64,000 bases of DNA from Streptomyces canus 299MFChir4.1 (GCF_000383615.1 NZ_KB911598.1:8448-72447), one strand, 5' to 3'; positions 36,235-46,002 are shown, counted from the stretch's first letter. The notes: generated by a model from the sequence alone, not told the origin. Made by a program: numbers and translations.

Positions 36235-36452
36235 CTTCCGGCATGCCCTCACAACGGTCTGACCAGGGGCGATACATGGGATGGATCAGAATTCGATGGG
36301 GAGTGCCGAGCGTATTGACTCGTTCGGGGACCTGTGGAATCACTAGGACATGGGATGTCTGAGTGGTTCCTGTGGGTGCTCTCGACTGCCCTCGCCACCA
36401 TCCCGTTCGGCCAAGCACCTCGTCACCTTCCCCCACATCCCCGAGGAACAGA

Positions 36453-37973
36453 ATGCGGCCTTCATCCTTTTCCCGTCGGAGTCCTACGGCTCGCAGACCA
36501 CGCTTACTCGCGTTCGTCGCCGTAGGTGTGATGGCGCTGCTGGCCATGGTGTCGGCGACCGCGCAGACGTGGTCGGCGCCGGCACCCGATCCGGCATCGA
36601 CGCCGGCGCCCTTGGTGAGTTCGGCGTCCGGGCGGTGTCTGGACGTCAAGGGCAATGTCGACACGCCGGGGACGGCGCTGGACATCCAGGACTGCGACAA
36701 CCAGGCGAACCAGGCGTTCGAGTTCACCTCGGCGGGCGAGCTGCGGACGATGAGCGGCACCCGCTGTGTGGACGCCTACGACAACCGGACCGCGCCGGGA
36801 ACCCCGGTAATCATCTGGTCGTGCAACGGGCAGCCGAACCAGGCGTGGCGACAGAACTCCGACGGGTCCGTCACCGGCGTCCAGTCCGGCCTGTGCCTGG
36901 ACGTCAACGGGGCGGGCACGGCCAACGGCACCGCGGTCATCCTGTGGACCTGCAACGGCCAGAGCAACCAGAAGTGGACCACGTCGACACCTCCGCCCGC
37001 CCCCGGCGGGTCGGGCCCGTGCGACCTCTACTCCGCGGGCGGCACGCCGTGCGTGGCCGCGCACAGCACCGTGCGGGCGCTCTACGGGTCGTACGGCGGC
37101 AGCCTGTACCAGGTCAGGCGTGCATCGGACAACGCGACCAGGAACATCGGTGTGCGGGCGGCCGGCGGCTTCGCCGACGCGGCGGCGCAGGACTCGTTCT
37201 GCGGGGGCACCTCCTGTGTGATCACGGTCGTCTACGACCAGTCCGGACGCGGCAACGACCTCTGGTACCAGGGATCGGCCCAGGTTCCGGGATCGAGTCA
37301 GAGCAGCCCCGCGAAGGCGACCTCGGAGTCACTGACCGCCGGGGGCACCAAGGCGTACTCGCTGTACATCAATCCCGGCAACAGCTACTGGCGGGACGGT
37401 CACCTGACCGGCGTGCCGACCGGTGCCGCACCCGAAGGGGCGTACATGGTCACCAGCGGCACCCACGTCAACAGCGGCTGCTGCTTCGACTACGGCAACA
37501 GCGAGACGACCCGGAAGGCCGACGCGGCCGGGGCGATGGACGCGATCAACTTCGGCACCCAGTGCTGGTTCGGCGGCTGCTCGGGAAGCGGTCCCTGGGT
37601 CCAGGCCGACCTGGAATGGGGCCTGTACTCCGGGGGCAGCCAGTCCTGGAACGGCAACCAGCGAGCCTTCCCCGTCAAGTTCGTCACCGCGATGCTGAAG
37701 AACAACGGGACGTCGAGGTTCGCCCTCAAGGGCGGCAACGCGCAGTCCGGCAGCCTGACCACCCTGTGGGACGGCGGACTTCCCGGCGGATACAGCCCGA
37801 TGAAGAAGCAGGGCGCCATCGTCCTCGGCAGCGGCGGTGACTGCTGCAAGCCCGGTGGCGGCGCCAACCTGAGCGCCGGCACCTTCTACGAGGGGGCCAT
37901 CGTCGCCGGCTACCCCTCCGACGCGACCGACAACGCGGTGCAGGCCAACATCACCGCGGCCGGATACCGCTGA
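36453..37973 (+). CDS. Secreted GH54-like enzyme with N-terminal CBM13
   Basis: A 506-residue exported protein in the reverse order to the first GH54: signal peptide (about 1-38), CBM13 (about 50-177), short Pro linker, then GH54 (188-506). The GH54 core is recognisable (CDLYSAGGTPCVAAHSTVRAL, SGCCFDYGNSET), with probable nucleophile E388 in ADLEWGL and acid/base D463 in SGGDCC. The residues beside both catalytic positions differ from the AbfB type (DLENGL, GGDNS), and two extra cysteine pairs appear (QCWFGGC, GDCCKPG). Specificity may have changed. The start at 36453 has GAGGA 5 bases upstream. Confidence 0.88.
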   Translation: MRPSSFSRRSPTARRPRLLAFVAVGVMALLAMVSATAQTWSAPAPDPASTPAPLVSSASGRCLDVKGNVDTPGTALDIQDCDNQANQAFEFTSAGELRTMSGTRCVDAYDNRTAPGTPVIIWSCNGQPNQAWRQNSDGSVTGVQSGLCLDVNGAGTANGTAVILWTCNGQSNQKWTTSTPPPAPGGSGPCDLYSAGGTPCVAAHSTVRALYGSYGGSLYQVRRASDNATRNIGVRAAGGFADAAAQDSFCGGTSCVITVVYDQSGRGNDLWYQGSAQVPGSSQSSPAKATSESLTAGGTKAYSLYINPGNSYWRDGHLTGVPTGAAPEGAYMVTSGTHVNSGCCFDYGNSETTRKADAAGAMDAINFGTQCWFGGCSGSGPWVQADLEWGLYSGGSQSWNGNQRAFPVKFVTAMLKNNGTSRFALKGGNAQSGSLTTLWDGGLPGGYSPMKKQGAIVLGSGGDCCKPGGGANLSAGTFYEGAIVAGYPSDATDNAVQANITAAGYR

Positions 37974-38026
37974 GTCCTTCTGTCCCACGGCGTGTTCCGC
38001 CGCAACCCGGCCCAGGAGTCAATGAC

Positions 38027-39628
38027 ATGCACATGATTACCCGGACGTTGGCGTTCGCCTTCTCCGTCGCGCTGTTCTGTGTGGGCGTTCCCCTCGTCTC
38101 CCTCGGTACGGCGCAGCCGGCCGCCGCGCTGGGCAACGGGCTGGCACTGACCCCGCAGATGGGCTTCAACGACTGGAACGCGTACGGCTGCAACGTCTCC
38201 GAGTCACTGATCAAGTCCACCGCGCAGGCGATGCACACCAACGGCATGCAGGCAGCGGGCTACTCCTACGTCAACATCGACGACTGCTGGATGACCCACA
38301 ACCGCGATTCCGGCGGCCGTCTGGTGCCGGACCCGGCCAAGTTCCCCGACGGCATCAAGGGCACCGCCGACTACGTGCACTCGCTGGGGCTGAAGCTGGG
38401 GATCTACGAGGACGCGGGCACCGCCACCTGTGCCGGGTATCCGGGCAGCCTGGGGCACGAGAGCACGGACGCCCAGTCGTTCGCGTCATGGGGCGTGGAC
38501 TACCTGAAGTACGACAACTGCAACAACAACGGGGTGTCCGCGCAGAGCCGGTACACCGCGATGCGGGACGCGCTGGCGGCCACGGGCAGGCCGATCCTGT
38601 ACAGCCTGTGCAACTGGGGCCAGGACAACGTGTGGACCTGGGGCGCGGGCGTGGGCAACAGCTGGCGCACCACCGGGGACATCAGCGCCAACTTCGCCAG
38701 CATGCTGACCATCTTCCACAGCAACGTGGGACTCGCCTCCTACGCGGGCCCCGGCCACTGGAACGACCCGGACATGCTGGAGGTCGGCAACGGCTCGATG
38801 ACGGCCACCGAGAGCCGCAGCGAGTTCAGCCTGTGGGCCGAGATGGCCGCACCGCTGATCGCGGGCACCAACATCCCCTCGGCCAGTGCGGAGACCCTGT
38901 CCACACTGACCAACTCCCGGGTGATCGCGGTCGACCAGGACCCCCTCGGCAAGCAGGGCACCATGGTCTCCTCCTCGGGCGGCCGGGACGTGCTGGCCAA
39001 GCCGCTGGCGAACGGGGACGTGTCGGTGGCGCTGTTCAACGAGACGGGCTCGACGGCGACCATCTCCACGACCGCGGCAGCGATCGGCAAGACCGGAGCG
39101 TCCGCCTACACCCTGACCGACCTGTGGTCGGGGGCGTCCTCCACCACCTCGGGCACGATCAGCGCCTCGGTTCCGGCGCACGGCACCGTGATGTACCGGG
39201 TCGCGGGCGGCACCAGTGGCGGTGGCACCAGCGTGACCGGCGCGGTGCACGCGGTGGGATCCGGCAAGTGCCTGGACGTACCCAACGCGACCACGACCGC
39301 CGGGACCCAGGTGGAGATCTGGAGCTGCAACGGTGGCGCCAACCAGACATGGACGCACTCCGCGTCCAACCAGTTCACCGTCTACTCCGGCAGCGACCAG
39401 ATGTGCCTGGACGCCTACAACAACCAGACCACTCCGGGCACGAAGGTGGAGATCTGGTCGTGCAACGGCCAGAGCAATCAGCAGTGGACGCTGAATGCGA
39501 ACGGCACGATCACCGGTGTCCAGTCGGGTCTGTGCCTGGACGTCGCCGGAGGGGCCACCGCCGACGGAACCCTCGCCGAACTGCGGACTTGCAACGGCGG
39601 ATCCACCCAGCAGTGGTCACTGAACTGA
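38027..39628 (+). CDS. Secreted GH27 alpha-galactosidase / beta-L-arabinopyranosidase with CBM13
   Basis: A 533-residue exported enzyme. The signal peptide ends near QPAAA. The GH27 barrel shows TPQMGFNDWNAYGC, YVNIDDCWM, LGIYEDAGTATC, nucleophile D163 in YLKYDNC and acid/base D218 in SWRTTGD, then GPGHWNDPDML. A beta-sandwich C-domain ends near 400 and a CBM13 trefoil covers about 405-533. The same GH27-CBM13 build is known from a Streptomyces enzyme with beta-L-arabinopyranosidase activity, so the sugar removed could be galactose or arabinopyranose. It lies 53 bases after the GH54 gene, in one operon. Confidence 0.92.
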   Translation: MHMITRTLAFAFSVALFCVGVPLVSLGTAQPAAALGNGLALTPQMGFNDWNAYGCNVSESLIKSTAQAMHTNGMQAAGYSYVNIDDCWMTHNRDSGGRLVPDPAKFPDGIKGTADYVHSLGLKLGIYEDAGTATCAGYPGSLGHESTDAQSFASWGVDYLKYDNCNNNGVSAQSRYTAMRDALAATGRPILYSLCNWGQDNVWTWGAGVGNSWRTTGDISANFASMLTIFHSNVGLASYAGPGHWNDPDMLEVGNGSMTATESRSEFSLWAEMAAPLIAGTNIPSASAETLSTLTNSRVIAVDQDPLGKQGTMVSSSGGRDVLAKPLANGDVSVALFNETGSTATISTTAAAIGKTGASAYTLTDLWSGASSTTSGTISASVPAHGTVMYRVAGGTSGGGTSVTGAVHAVGSGKCLDVPNATTTAGTQVEIWSCNGGANQTWTHSASNQFTVYSGSDQMCLDAYNNQTTPGTKVEIWSCNGQSNQQWTLNANGTITGVQSGLCLDVAGGATADGTLAELRTCNGGSTQQWSLN

Positions 39629-39657
39629 CCCCGTGACACCTGACGCAGGAGGACCGA

Positions 39658-41490
39658 ATGAGGACGAGAGCGACACCGGGCCGTCTCATACTGGCCGTCG
39701 GCATCGTCTTGGCGTTCGTGCTGCAGCTGTCGGCGACGGCCGAGAGCCGGGCCGTCTCGGGCGAGGCGCTGAGCGTGAACCTGGCCTCGACGCGGGGCCC
39801 GTCGACCGGTGTGGGTGAGGGGTTCCTCTACGGTTTCACGCAGGACGGCAGTCAGCCGGCCGACCAGTTCATCAAGCCGCTGGGGATCAACGCGTTCCGC
39901 GGCGGCGGATGGTTCTCCGGCGGCTGGATCAGGGACAACTACCAGTACGGATCGGCCACTCGGGCCGACCTCGACTCGATCGTCGCGCAGGCGAAACGCC
40001 TCACCCAGCCGCCGTACCACGCGCAGTACCAGGTACTGGTCAGCGACATCTACGGCGCCAACGGCGGCCAGCCGTCCAACACGAGGTACCCGTGCGACAA
40101 CGGCGACTGCTCCAACTGGATCAGCTTCATCGACTCCACGGTGGGAGCACTGCAGGCATCGGGACTGAAGTTCGCCTACGACATCTGGAACGAGCCGGAC
40201 ATCTCCGCCTTCTGGACCCGGGGTGTGAACAGCGCCCAGTACTTCCAGATGTGGGACACCGCCTACCGGGAGATCCGGCGCCTCGCCCCCTCGGCGCAGA
40301 TCGTGGGACCGTCGCTCGCCTTCACCCCGCAGAGCAACCCGGGTGAATGGCGGACCTGGCTCGCGCACGTGAAGGCGGCCGGGACGGTACCCGACATGAT
40401 CACCAACCATGACGAAGGGGATGTCGACGACCCGGTCACCGTCTCCCAGTCCCTCAACAGTGCCCTGACGACGGCGGGCATCGGCCCGCTGCCGCTGTCC
40501 GCGAACGAGTACCAGCCCGCCGACCGGCAGACCGCCGGGGTGACGGCCTGGTACCTGGCGCGGTTCGCGCAGTCCGGATACACCAACGCGATGCGCGGCA
40601 ACTGGGTCTGCTGCGTCACCCCCAACCTGACGGGAGTCCTCACCCAGAGCGGCGGCAGCTGGCAGCCGACCGGCAACTGGTGGGCGCTGCGCGACTACGC
40701 CGACATGACCGGCACCCTCGTCGACACCTCCGGCCAGGTCGGCTCGACCGCGATCTCGGCCTCCGAGGACCCCGCCAACAAGCGCGCGGTGGCGATCATC
40801 GGCGACGCGAACGGCAACTCCGGCACCGCGTCGGTCACTTTCAACGGACTGTCGTCCGTACCCTGGCTGACCAACGCCGGCAGCGTGCACGTCACCGTGC
40901 ACCGCATCCCGGACCAGGCACCGCTCGCCGCGCCGCAGACCGTCTACGACCAGAACCTGAGCGCCTCGGGCGGCTCGATCACCGTGCCCTTGACATTCCA
41001 GGCCTCGCACGACGCGTTCGCCGTCTATCTCACCCCGGCCTCCTCCGGCGGCGAGAGCTTCCCGGCCGGCTACCACCAACTCGTCGTCGCCAACAACAAC
41101 TTGTGCCTCGACGTGTACGGCGCTTCAAGCAGTGCGGGCGCCGCGATCGACCAGTGGACCTGCAACGGGCAGAGCAACCAGCAGTTCCAGTTCGTGCCGG
41201 CCTCGGGCGGCTACGGCGAACTGCGCGCCCAGAACTCCGGCCAGGATGTGGCGGTCGCCGGCAGTTCCACGACGGCAGGCACCCCGGACATCGTCCAACA
41301 GCCCCCCGGCACAGCGGCCAACGGCCTCTGGCTGCCCGTCCGCCAGTCCGACGGCTCCTACGCCTTCCAGAACCGCAACAGCGGTCTGTGCCTGGACGTC
41401 TACGGCGCCGGCAGCACCGCGGGCCAGCAACTCGACCAGTGGCAGTGCAAGAACGCACCCGGCACCAACCAGGACTTCTTCGTCCGCTGA
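39658..41490 (+). CDS. Secreted clan GH-A glycosidase (GH39-like) with CBM13
   Basis: A 610-residue exported protein. After the signal peptide the catalytic barrel (about 38-350) shows FRGGGWFSGGW, an acid/base candidate E179 in YDIWNEPD and a nucleophile candidate E284 in LSANEYQ, the spacing of clan GH-A retaining enzymes such as GH39. An unusual GNWVCCVTPNLTGVL block follows. A small beta domain (about 355-462) leads to a CBM13 of the same subtype as in the beta-helix enzyme (472-610). I cannot fix the family; GH39 is a best guess and the substrate is unknown. Confidence 0.7.
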   Translation: MRTRATPGRLILAVGIVLAFVLQLSATAESRAVSGEALSVNLASTRGPSTGVGEGFLYGFTQDGSQPADQFIKPLGINAFRGGGWFSGGWIRDNYQYGSATRADLDSIVAQAKRLTQPPYHAQYQVLVSDIYGANGGQPSNTRYPCDNGDCSNWISFIDSTVGALQASGLKFAYDIWNEPDISAFWTRGVNSAQYFQMWDTAYREIRRLAPSAQIVGPSLAFTPQSNPGEWRTWLAHVKAAGTVPDMITNHDEGDVDDPVTVSQSLNSALTTAGIGPLPLSANEYQPADRQTAGVTAWYLARFAQSGYTNAMRGNWVCCVTPNLTGVLTQSGGSWQPTGNWWALRDYADMTGTLVDTSGQVGSTAISASEDPANKRAVAIIGDANGNSGTASVTFNGLSSVPWLTNAGSVHVTVHRIPDQAPLAAPQTVYDQNLSASGGSITVPLTFQASHDAFAVYLTPASSGGESFPAGYHQLVVANNNLCLDVYGASSSAGAAIDQWTCNGQSNQQFQFVPASGGYGELRAQNSGQDVAVAGSSTTAGTPDIVQQPPGTAANGLWLPVRQSDGSYAFQNRNSGLCLDVYGAGSTAGQQLDQWQCKNAPGTNQDFFVR

Positions 41491-41553
41491 ACCGTCCGCC
41501 GACCGCACCGGCCGTGGACACCCCCCACCCCCCACCTGCGAAAGGAACCCACC

Positions 41554-43962
41554 GTGTCAGCAATCGCACGGCTGTTACGGCGCCTGCGTGTCCCGACGGC
41601 CGTGGTCGCGGGCCTCGTCCTGGCCGCGGGCGGCGTTGTGGGCACAGCCGCCGCTCCGGCCCGGGCCGCCACCTCCATCACTCTCAACGGGGCGTCCGGC
41701 GGACGGACCTTCGACGGCGTCGGCGCGATCAGCGGCGGAGGCGGCAACAGCAGACTCCTGATCGACTACCCCGAGCCGCAACGCGGCCAGGTCCTCGACT
41801 ACCTCTTCCGGCCCGGTTACGGCGCCTCCCTGCAGATGCTCAAGGCCGAGATCGGCGGGGACACCAACTCCACCTCGGGAGCCGAGCCCAGCCACCAGCA
41901 CACCCGCTCCGACCTGAACTGCGATCGGGGCTACGAATGGTGGCTGATGGAGCAGGCCAAAGCCCGCAACCCCAACATCAAGCTGTACGGACTCGCCTGG
42001 GGCGCCCCGGGCTGGATCGGCAACGGGAACTTCTGGTCCACCGACATGGTCAACTACCTGGTCTCGTGGCTGGGCTGCGCCAAGCAGCACGGGCTGAGCA
42101 TCGACTACCTCGGCGGATGGAACGAGCGGGGCTACAACGTCTCCTGGTACCAGCAGCTGCGCAGCGCGCTCAACAGCAACGGCTACGGCAGCGTCAAGAT
42201 CGTCGCGGCGGACTCGGACTGGTCCGTGGCGAACGACGTCAACTCCAACCCGGCGTTCGCCTCCTCGGTGAGCGCCATCGGCACGCACTACCCCTGCGGC
42301 TACCGGTCGTCCCAGTCCACCTGCTCGGTGCCGGCTGCCGCCATGTCGTCCGGCAAGCCGCTGTGGGCGAGTGAGAACGGCTCGGACGACTACAACGGGG
42401 GAGCGCAGGCCATGGCCCGCGGCATCAACCGCGGATACATCGACGGACGGATGACCGCGTACCTCAACTGGCCCGTGGTCGCCGCGCTCACCCCCAACCT
42501 GCCGTACCCCACCATGGGTATGGCCCTGGCCGCGCAGCCGTGGTCCGGCTCGTACTCGATCGGCAAGAACACCTGGGTGATGGCGCACACCAGCCAGTTC
42601 ACCGCCCCCGGATGGCACTACCTCGACGCCTCCAGCGGCTACATCGGCGGCAACCGCGCCAATGGAAGCTATGTCTCGCTCAAGTCCACGAACAACTCCG
42701 ACTACTCCACGGTCATCGAGACCGTGGACGCAGGCAGCGCGCAGACCCTGAACTTCAATGTCACCGGGGGACTGTCCGCCGGCACCGTCCACGTCTGGTC
42801 CACGAACGTCGGGTCCGCCAACCCGGCCGACCACTTCGTGCACAGCGCGGACATCACCCCGTCCGGCGGCGGATTCAGCCTGACCGTCCAGCCCGGCCAC
42901 CTGTACACCCTGACCACCACGACCGGACAGGGCAAGGGCACCGCCACCGGTCCCGCCCGGAGCACCCTGAAGCTGCCGTACAGCGACTCCTTCGACGGCT
43001 ACACCACCGGCACCGAGGCGAAGTACCTCATGGACTGGCAGGGCGCCTTCGAGGCGGTGGGCTGCGGCGGCGGCCGCTCCGGAAAGTGCGTGCGCCAGAT
43101 GAGCCCGCAGAAGCCGATCACCTGGGACTCACTGACCGATCCGCACGCCCTGCTCGGTGACGTGGGCTGGGGCAACTACACCCTCACGTCGGACGTGCTG
43201 CTGGAACAGTCCGGATACGCCGAGCTGATCGGCCGTGCGGGCGGGCACGACTACGACCGCACCGGCGGTCAGAACGCCTACCGCCTGCGGGTGAGCGACA
43301 CCGGGGCCTGGTCGATCCTCAACTCGAACACCAACGGCACCGTCTCCACCCTGGCCCGCGGCACGACCGCGGCGCTCGGCACCAACCGGTGGCACAGCCT
43401 GGCGCTCACCTTCTCCGGCACCACCATCACCGCTGTCATCGACGGCGCCACGGTCGGTTCCGCGAACGACGGCACCTGGGCCGCCGGGCAGATCGGCTAC
43501 GGGACCAGCCAGGGCGAGACGGCACAGTTCGACAACCTGTCCATCACGCCCGGCAGCGGCGGGAACGACGGCGGCACGACCGGCGCGATCGTCGGGGTCG
43601 GCTCCGGCCGGTGCGTGGACGTACCGAACCAGTCGCAGACGGCCGGCACCCAGGTGGCGCTGTGGGACTGCAACGGCGGCAGCAACCAGCAGTGGGCGAA
43701 CACCTCCGCCGGTGAGCTGCGGGTCTACGGCAGCGACTGCCTGGACGCCGCGGGCCAGGGCACCAGCCCCGGCACCAAGGTGGACATCTGGGGCTGCACC
43801 GGCGGCGGCAACCAGAAGTGGACGATCCACGCCGACGGCACCATCACCGGTGACCAGTCCGGCCTGTGCCTGGACGCCACCGGCGCCGGAACGGCCAACG
43901 GCACCCTGCTCCAGCTGTGGACCTGCAACGGCAGCGGCAACCAGAAGTGGACGCGCGACTGA
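41554..43962 (+). CDS. Secreted GH59 beta-galactosidase-like enzyme with CBM13
   Basis: An 802-residue exported enzyme. The signal peptide ends near ARAA. The GH59 domain follows galactocerebrosidase: FDGVGAISGGGGNSRLLIDYPEPQRGQVLDYLF, LKAEIGGDTNST, acid/base E191 in LGGWNERGYN and nucleophile E274 in LWASENGS. The beta-sandwich and lectin-like domains of the family extend to about residue 670, and a CBM13 trefoil covers about 675-802. In a soil bacterium the target is more likely beta-galactose in plant polymers or glycolipids than sphingolipid. GTG at 41554 is the start. Confidence 0.88.
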   Translation: MSAIARLLRRLRVPTAVVAGLVLAAGGVVGTAAAPARAATSITLNGASGGRTFDGVGAISGGGGNSRLLIDYPEPQRGQVLDYLFRPGYGASLQMLKAEIGGDTNSTSGAEPSHQHTRSDLNCDRGYEWWLMEQAKARNPNIKLYGLAWGAPGWIGNGNFWSTDMVNYLVSWLGCAKQHGLSIDYLGGWNERGYNVSWYQQLRSALNSNGYGSVKIVAADSDWSVANDVNSNPAFASSVSAIGTHYPCGYRSSQSTCSVPAAAMSSGKPLWASENGSDDYNGGAQAMARGINRGYIDGRMTAYLNWPVVAALTPNLPYPTMGMALAAQPWSGSYSIGKNTWVMAHTSQFTAPGWHYLDASSGYIGGNRANGSYVSLKSTNNSDYSTVIETVDAGSAQTLNFNVTGGLSAGTVHVWSTNVGSANPADHFVHSADITPSGGGFSLTVQPGHLYTLTTTTGQGKGTATGPARSTLKLPYSDSFDGYTTGTEAKYLMDWQGAFEAVGCGGGRSGKCVRQMSPQKPITWDSLTDPHALLGDVGWGNYTLTSDVLLEQSGYAELIGRAGGHDYDRTGGQNAYRLRVSDTGAWSILNSNTNGTVSTLARGTTAALGTNRWHSLALTFSGTTITAVIDGATVGSANDGTWAAGQIGYGTSQGETAQFDNLSITPGSGGNDGGTTGAIVGVGSGRCVDVPNQSQTAGTQVALWDCNGGSNQQWANTSAGELRVYGSDCLDAAGQGTSPGTKVDIWGCTGGGNQKWTIHADGTITGDQSGLCLDATGAGTANGTLLQLWTCNGSGNQKWTRD

Positions 43963-44019
43963 TCCCGTGACCGGCGGCCGGACTTCCTCAGCCTCCCCGA
44001 TCCCTCCGAAAGGCCCCAC

Positions 44020-46002
44020 ATGACTTCCTCGTCCCTGCCGATCAGCCGGCGCCGACTGCTGGCGGCGGCCGGCGCGTCGACGGCCGTCGGTCTGCTGCGG
44101 TTCGCCCCCGAGGCCGCCGCGACCGACGGCCCCGGAAGCTACACCGCGAGCTGGTCCTCCGTGGACCAGCACCCCCCGGCCCCGGCCTGGTTCCAGGACG
44201 CCAAGTTCGGCATCTACTACCACTGGGGCGTCTTCAGCGTCCCCGCGTTCGGCAACGAGTGGTATCCGCGCAACATGTACATCGGCGGCTCGTCCGAGAA
44301 CAACCACCACAAGGCCACCTACGGCGACCCCTCGGCCTGGCCGTACAACAACTTCATCGACGGTGCCCGTGACAAGGCGGGCAACTTCGTTCAGTTCGCC
44401 CCGAAACTGGTCTCCCAGGGCGGCAAGTTCGATCCGGACGCCTGGGCCCGGCTGTTCAAGGCCGCGGGCGCCAGGTTCGCAGGCCCGGTCGCCGAACACC
44501 ACGACGGCTTCTCCATGTGGAACAGCCGCGCCAACCCGTGGAACTCGGTCCAGCGCGGCCCCAGACTGGACCTGGTGGGTCTGCACGCGCAGGCCATCCG
44601 CGGCCAGGGGCTGAAGTTCATGGCCTCGCTGCACCACGCCTACCACTTCAACGGCTTCTACGACCACGTGCCGAACCAGTCGGACCCGACACTGCGCATC
44701 CTCTACGGCCAGCAGGGCTCGACCGCGGAGAACAAGCTCTGGTACGACAAGCTGGTCGAGGTCATCGACGGCTACCAACCGGACCTGGTCTGGCAGGACT
44801 TCGACCTGAACCTCGTCCAGGAGTCCTACCGGCTCCAGTTCCTCGCGCACTACTACAACCAGGCCGTCGCCTGGAACAAGGACGTGGTCGCGACCTACAA
44901 GGACGGCCTCAACAACAAGGGCGAGGTCTTCGACTTCGAGCGCGGCGGCCCGGCGGGTCTGCTCACCCCCTACTGGCTGACCGACGACAGCATCTCCTCC
45001 TCCAGTTGGTGCTACACGGTGGGCATCGGCTACTACTCGACGCAGGCCATGCTCCACTCGCTGATCGACCGGGTCAGCAAGGGCGGCAACATGCTGCTCA
45101 ACATCGCCCCGATGGCCGACGGCACCATCCCCTCCGGGCAGCAGTCCATCCTGCTCGCCATGGGCGACTGGCTCGGCCGCTTCGGAGAGGCGGTCTACTC
45201 CACCCGCTCCTGGTCCAGTTACGGCGAGGGCCCCACCAAGATGGGCGGAGGCTCGTTCAGCGGACCGGTGGCCGGCAAACCGCAGGACGTCCGCTTCACC
45301 CGCAGCCGGGACAACAAGGTCCTGTACGCCACAGCCCTGGGCTGGCAGGGCGGCACCATGACGATCACGACGCTGAACTCCAACCAGATCAACCTCAGCA
45401 GCCTGACCGGCGCCCAACTGCTCGGCAACTCCGCCGGCACCTACATCAACCTGCCCGCACCGACCCAGGACGCGTCCGGCCTGCACCTCACCATGCCCTC
45501 GTCCAACCCGCCGTTCAGCGCGCTGGCGTACACGGTCAAGCTCACCTTCTCCGGCGAGATCCCCGCCCTGGGTGCGCCGGGCGGCTCCACGACCTGGGTC
45601 AGGATCGCCAACGCGACCAGCGGACTGGTGCTCGACAGCGGGGGCAACGTCGCCGCCGGCTCCAACCTCAAGCAGTGGAACTACGACGGCAGCACCAATC
45701 TGCAATGGCAGCTGATCGACCTGGGCAACGGCTACTACCGCATCATGAACCGCACCAACGGCATGGCCGCCGACAGCTGGGGCAACGCCGCCAACGGCGC
45801 TCCCGCCCGCCAGGAAGCGTGGAACGGCGGCAACAACCAGCAGTGGTCGCTCAACAGCCTCGGCGACAACCGCTACCAGATCGTCAACCGGGGCACCGGC
45901 ACCGCCCTCGACGGCAGCGGCAGCACCACGGCCGGCTCCACCACGGTGCTGTGGACCCCGAACTCCAGCACCAACAACGCGTGGACCATCACCGGGGTGT
46001 GA
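44020..46002 (+). CDS. Tat-exported GH29 alpha-L-fucosidase-like enzyme with trefoil lectin domain
   Basis: A 660-residue protein. A twin-arginine signal (SRRRLLAAAGASTAVGLL) opens it. The GH29 domain (about 50-395) shows WFQDAKFGIYYHWGVFSVPAFGNEWYPRNM, EHHDGFSMWNS, nucleophile candidate D260 in PDLVWQD and FDFERGG. A beta-sandwich follows, and a ricin-like trefoil of the SGxVLDSGGN type covers about 525-660. It may remove alpha-L-fucose or alpha-L-galactose, which occurs in complex cereal xylans. It is the only enzyme in the run with a clear Tat signal. Confidence 0.9.
   Translation: MTSSSLPISRRRLLAAAGASTAVGLLRFAPEAAATDGPGSYTASWSSVDQHPPAPAWFQDAKFGIYYHWGVFSVPAFGNEWYPRNMYIGGSSENNHHKATYGDPSAWPYNNFIDGARDKAGNFVQFAPKLVSQGGKFDPDAWARLFKAAGARFAGPVAEHHDGFSMWNSRANPWNSVQRGPRLDLVGLHAQAIRGQGLKFMASLHHAYHFNGFYDHVPNQSDPTLRILYGQQGSTAENKLWYDKLVEVIDGYQPDLVWQDFDLNLVQESYRLQFLAHYYNQAVAWNKDVVATYKDGLNNKGEVFDFERGGPAGLLTPYWLTDDSISSSSWCYTVGIGYYSTQAMLHSLIDRVSKGGNMLLNIAPMADGTIPSGQQSILLAMGDWLGRFGEAVYSTRSWSSYGEGPTKMGGGSFSGPVAGKPQDVRFTRSRDNKVLYATALGWQGGTMTITTLNSNQINLSSLTGAQLLGNSAGTYINLPAPTQDASGLHLTMPSSNPPFSALAYTVKLTFSGEIPALGAPGGSTTWVRIANATSGLVLDSGGNVAAGSNLKQWNYDGSTNLQWQLIDLGNGYYRIMNRTNGMAADSWGNAANGAPARQEAWNGGNNQQWSLNSLGDNRYQIVNRGTGTALDGSGSTTAGSTTVLWTPNSSTNNAWTITGV

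Noticed and set aside
31900..36252. 1450-codon minus-strand frame opposite the beta-helix, CE3 and GH10 genes
   Set aside because: High-GC antisense artefact; repeated VGVPDL-type strings come from the reverse of the trefoil QxW repeats, not from a real repeat protein.
38027..39628. Firm assignment of GH27 as beta-L-arabinopyranosidase
   Set aside because: The IDDCW pocket residues typical of alpha-galactosidases are kept and I cannot verify the specificity-determining position without an alignment.
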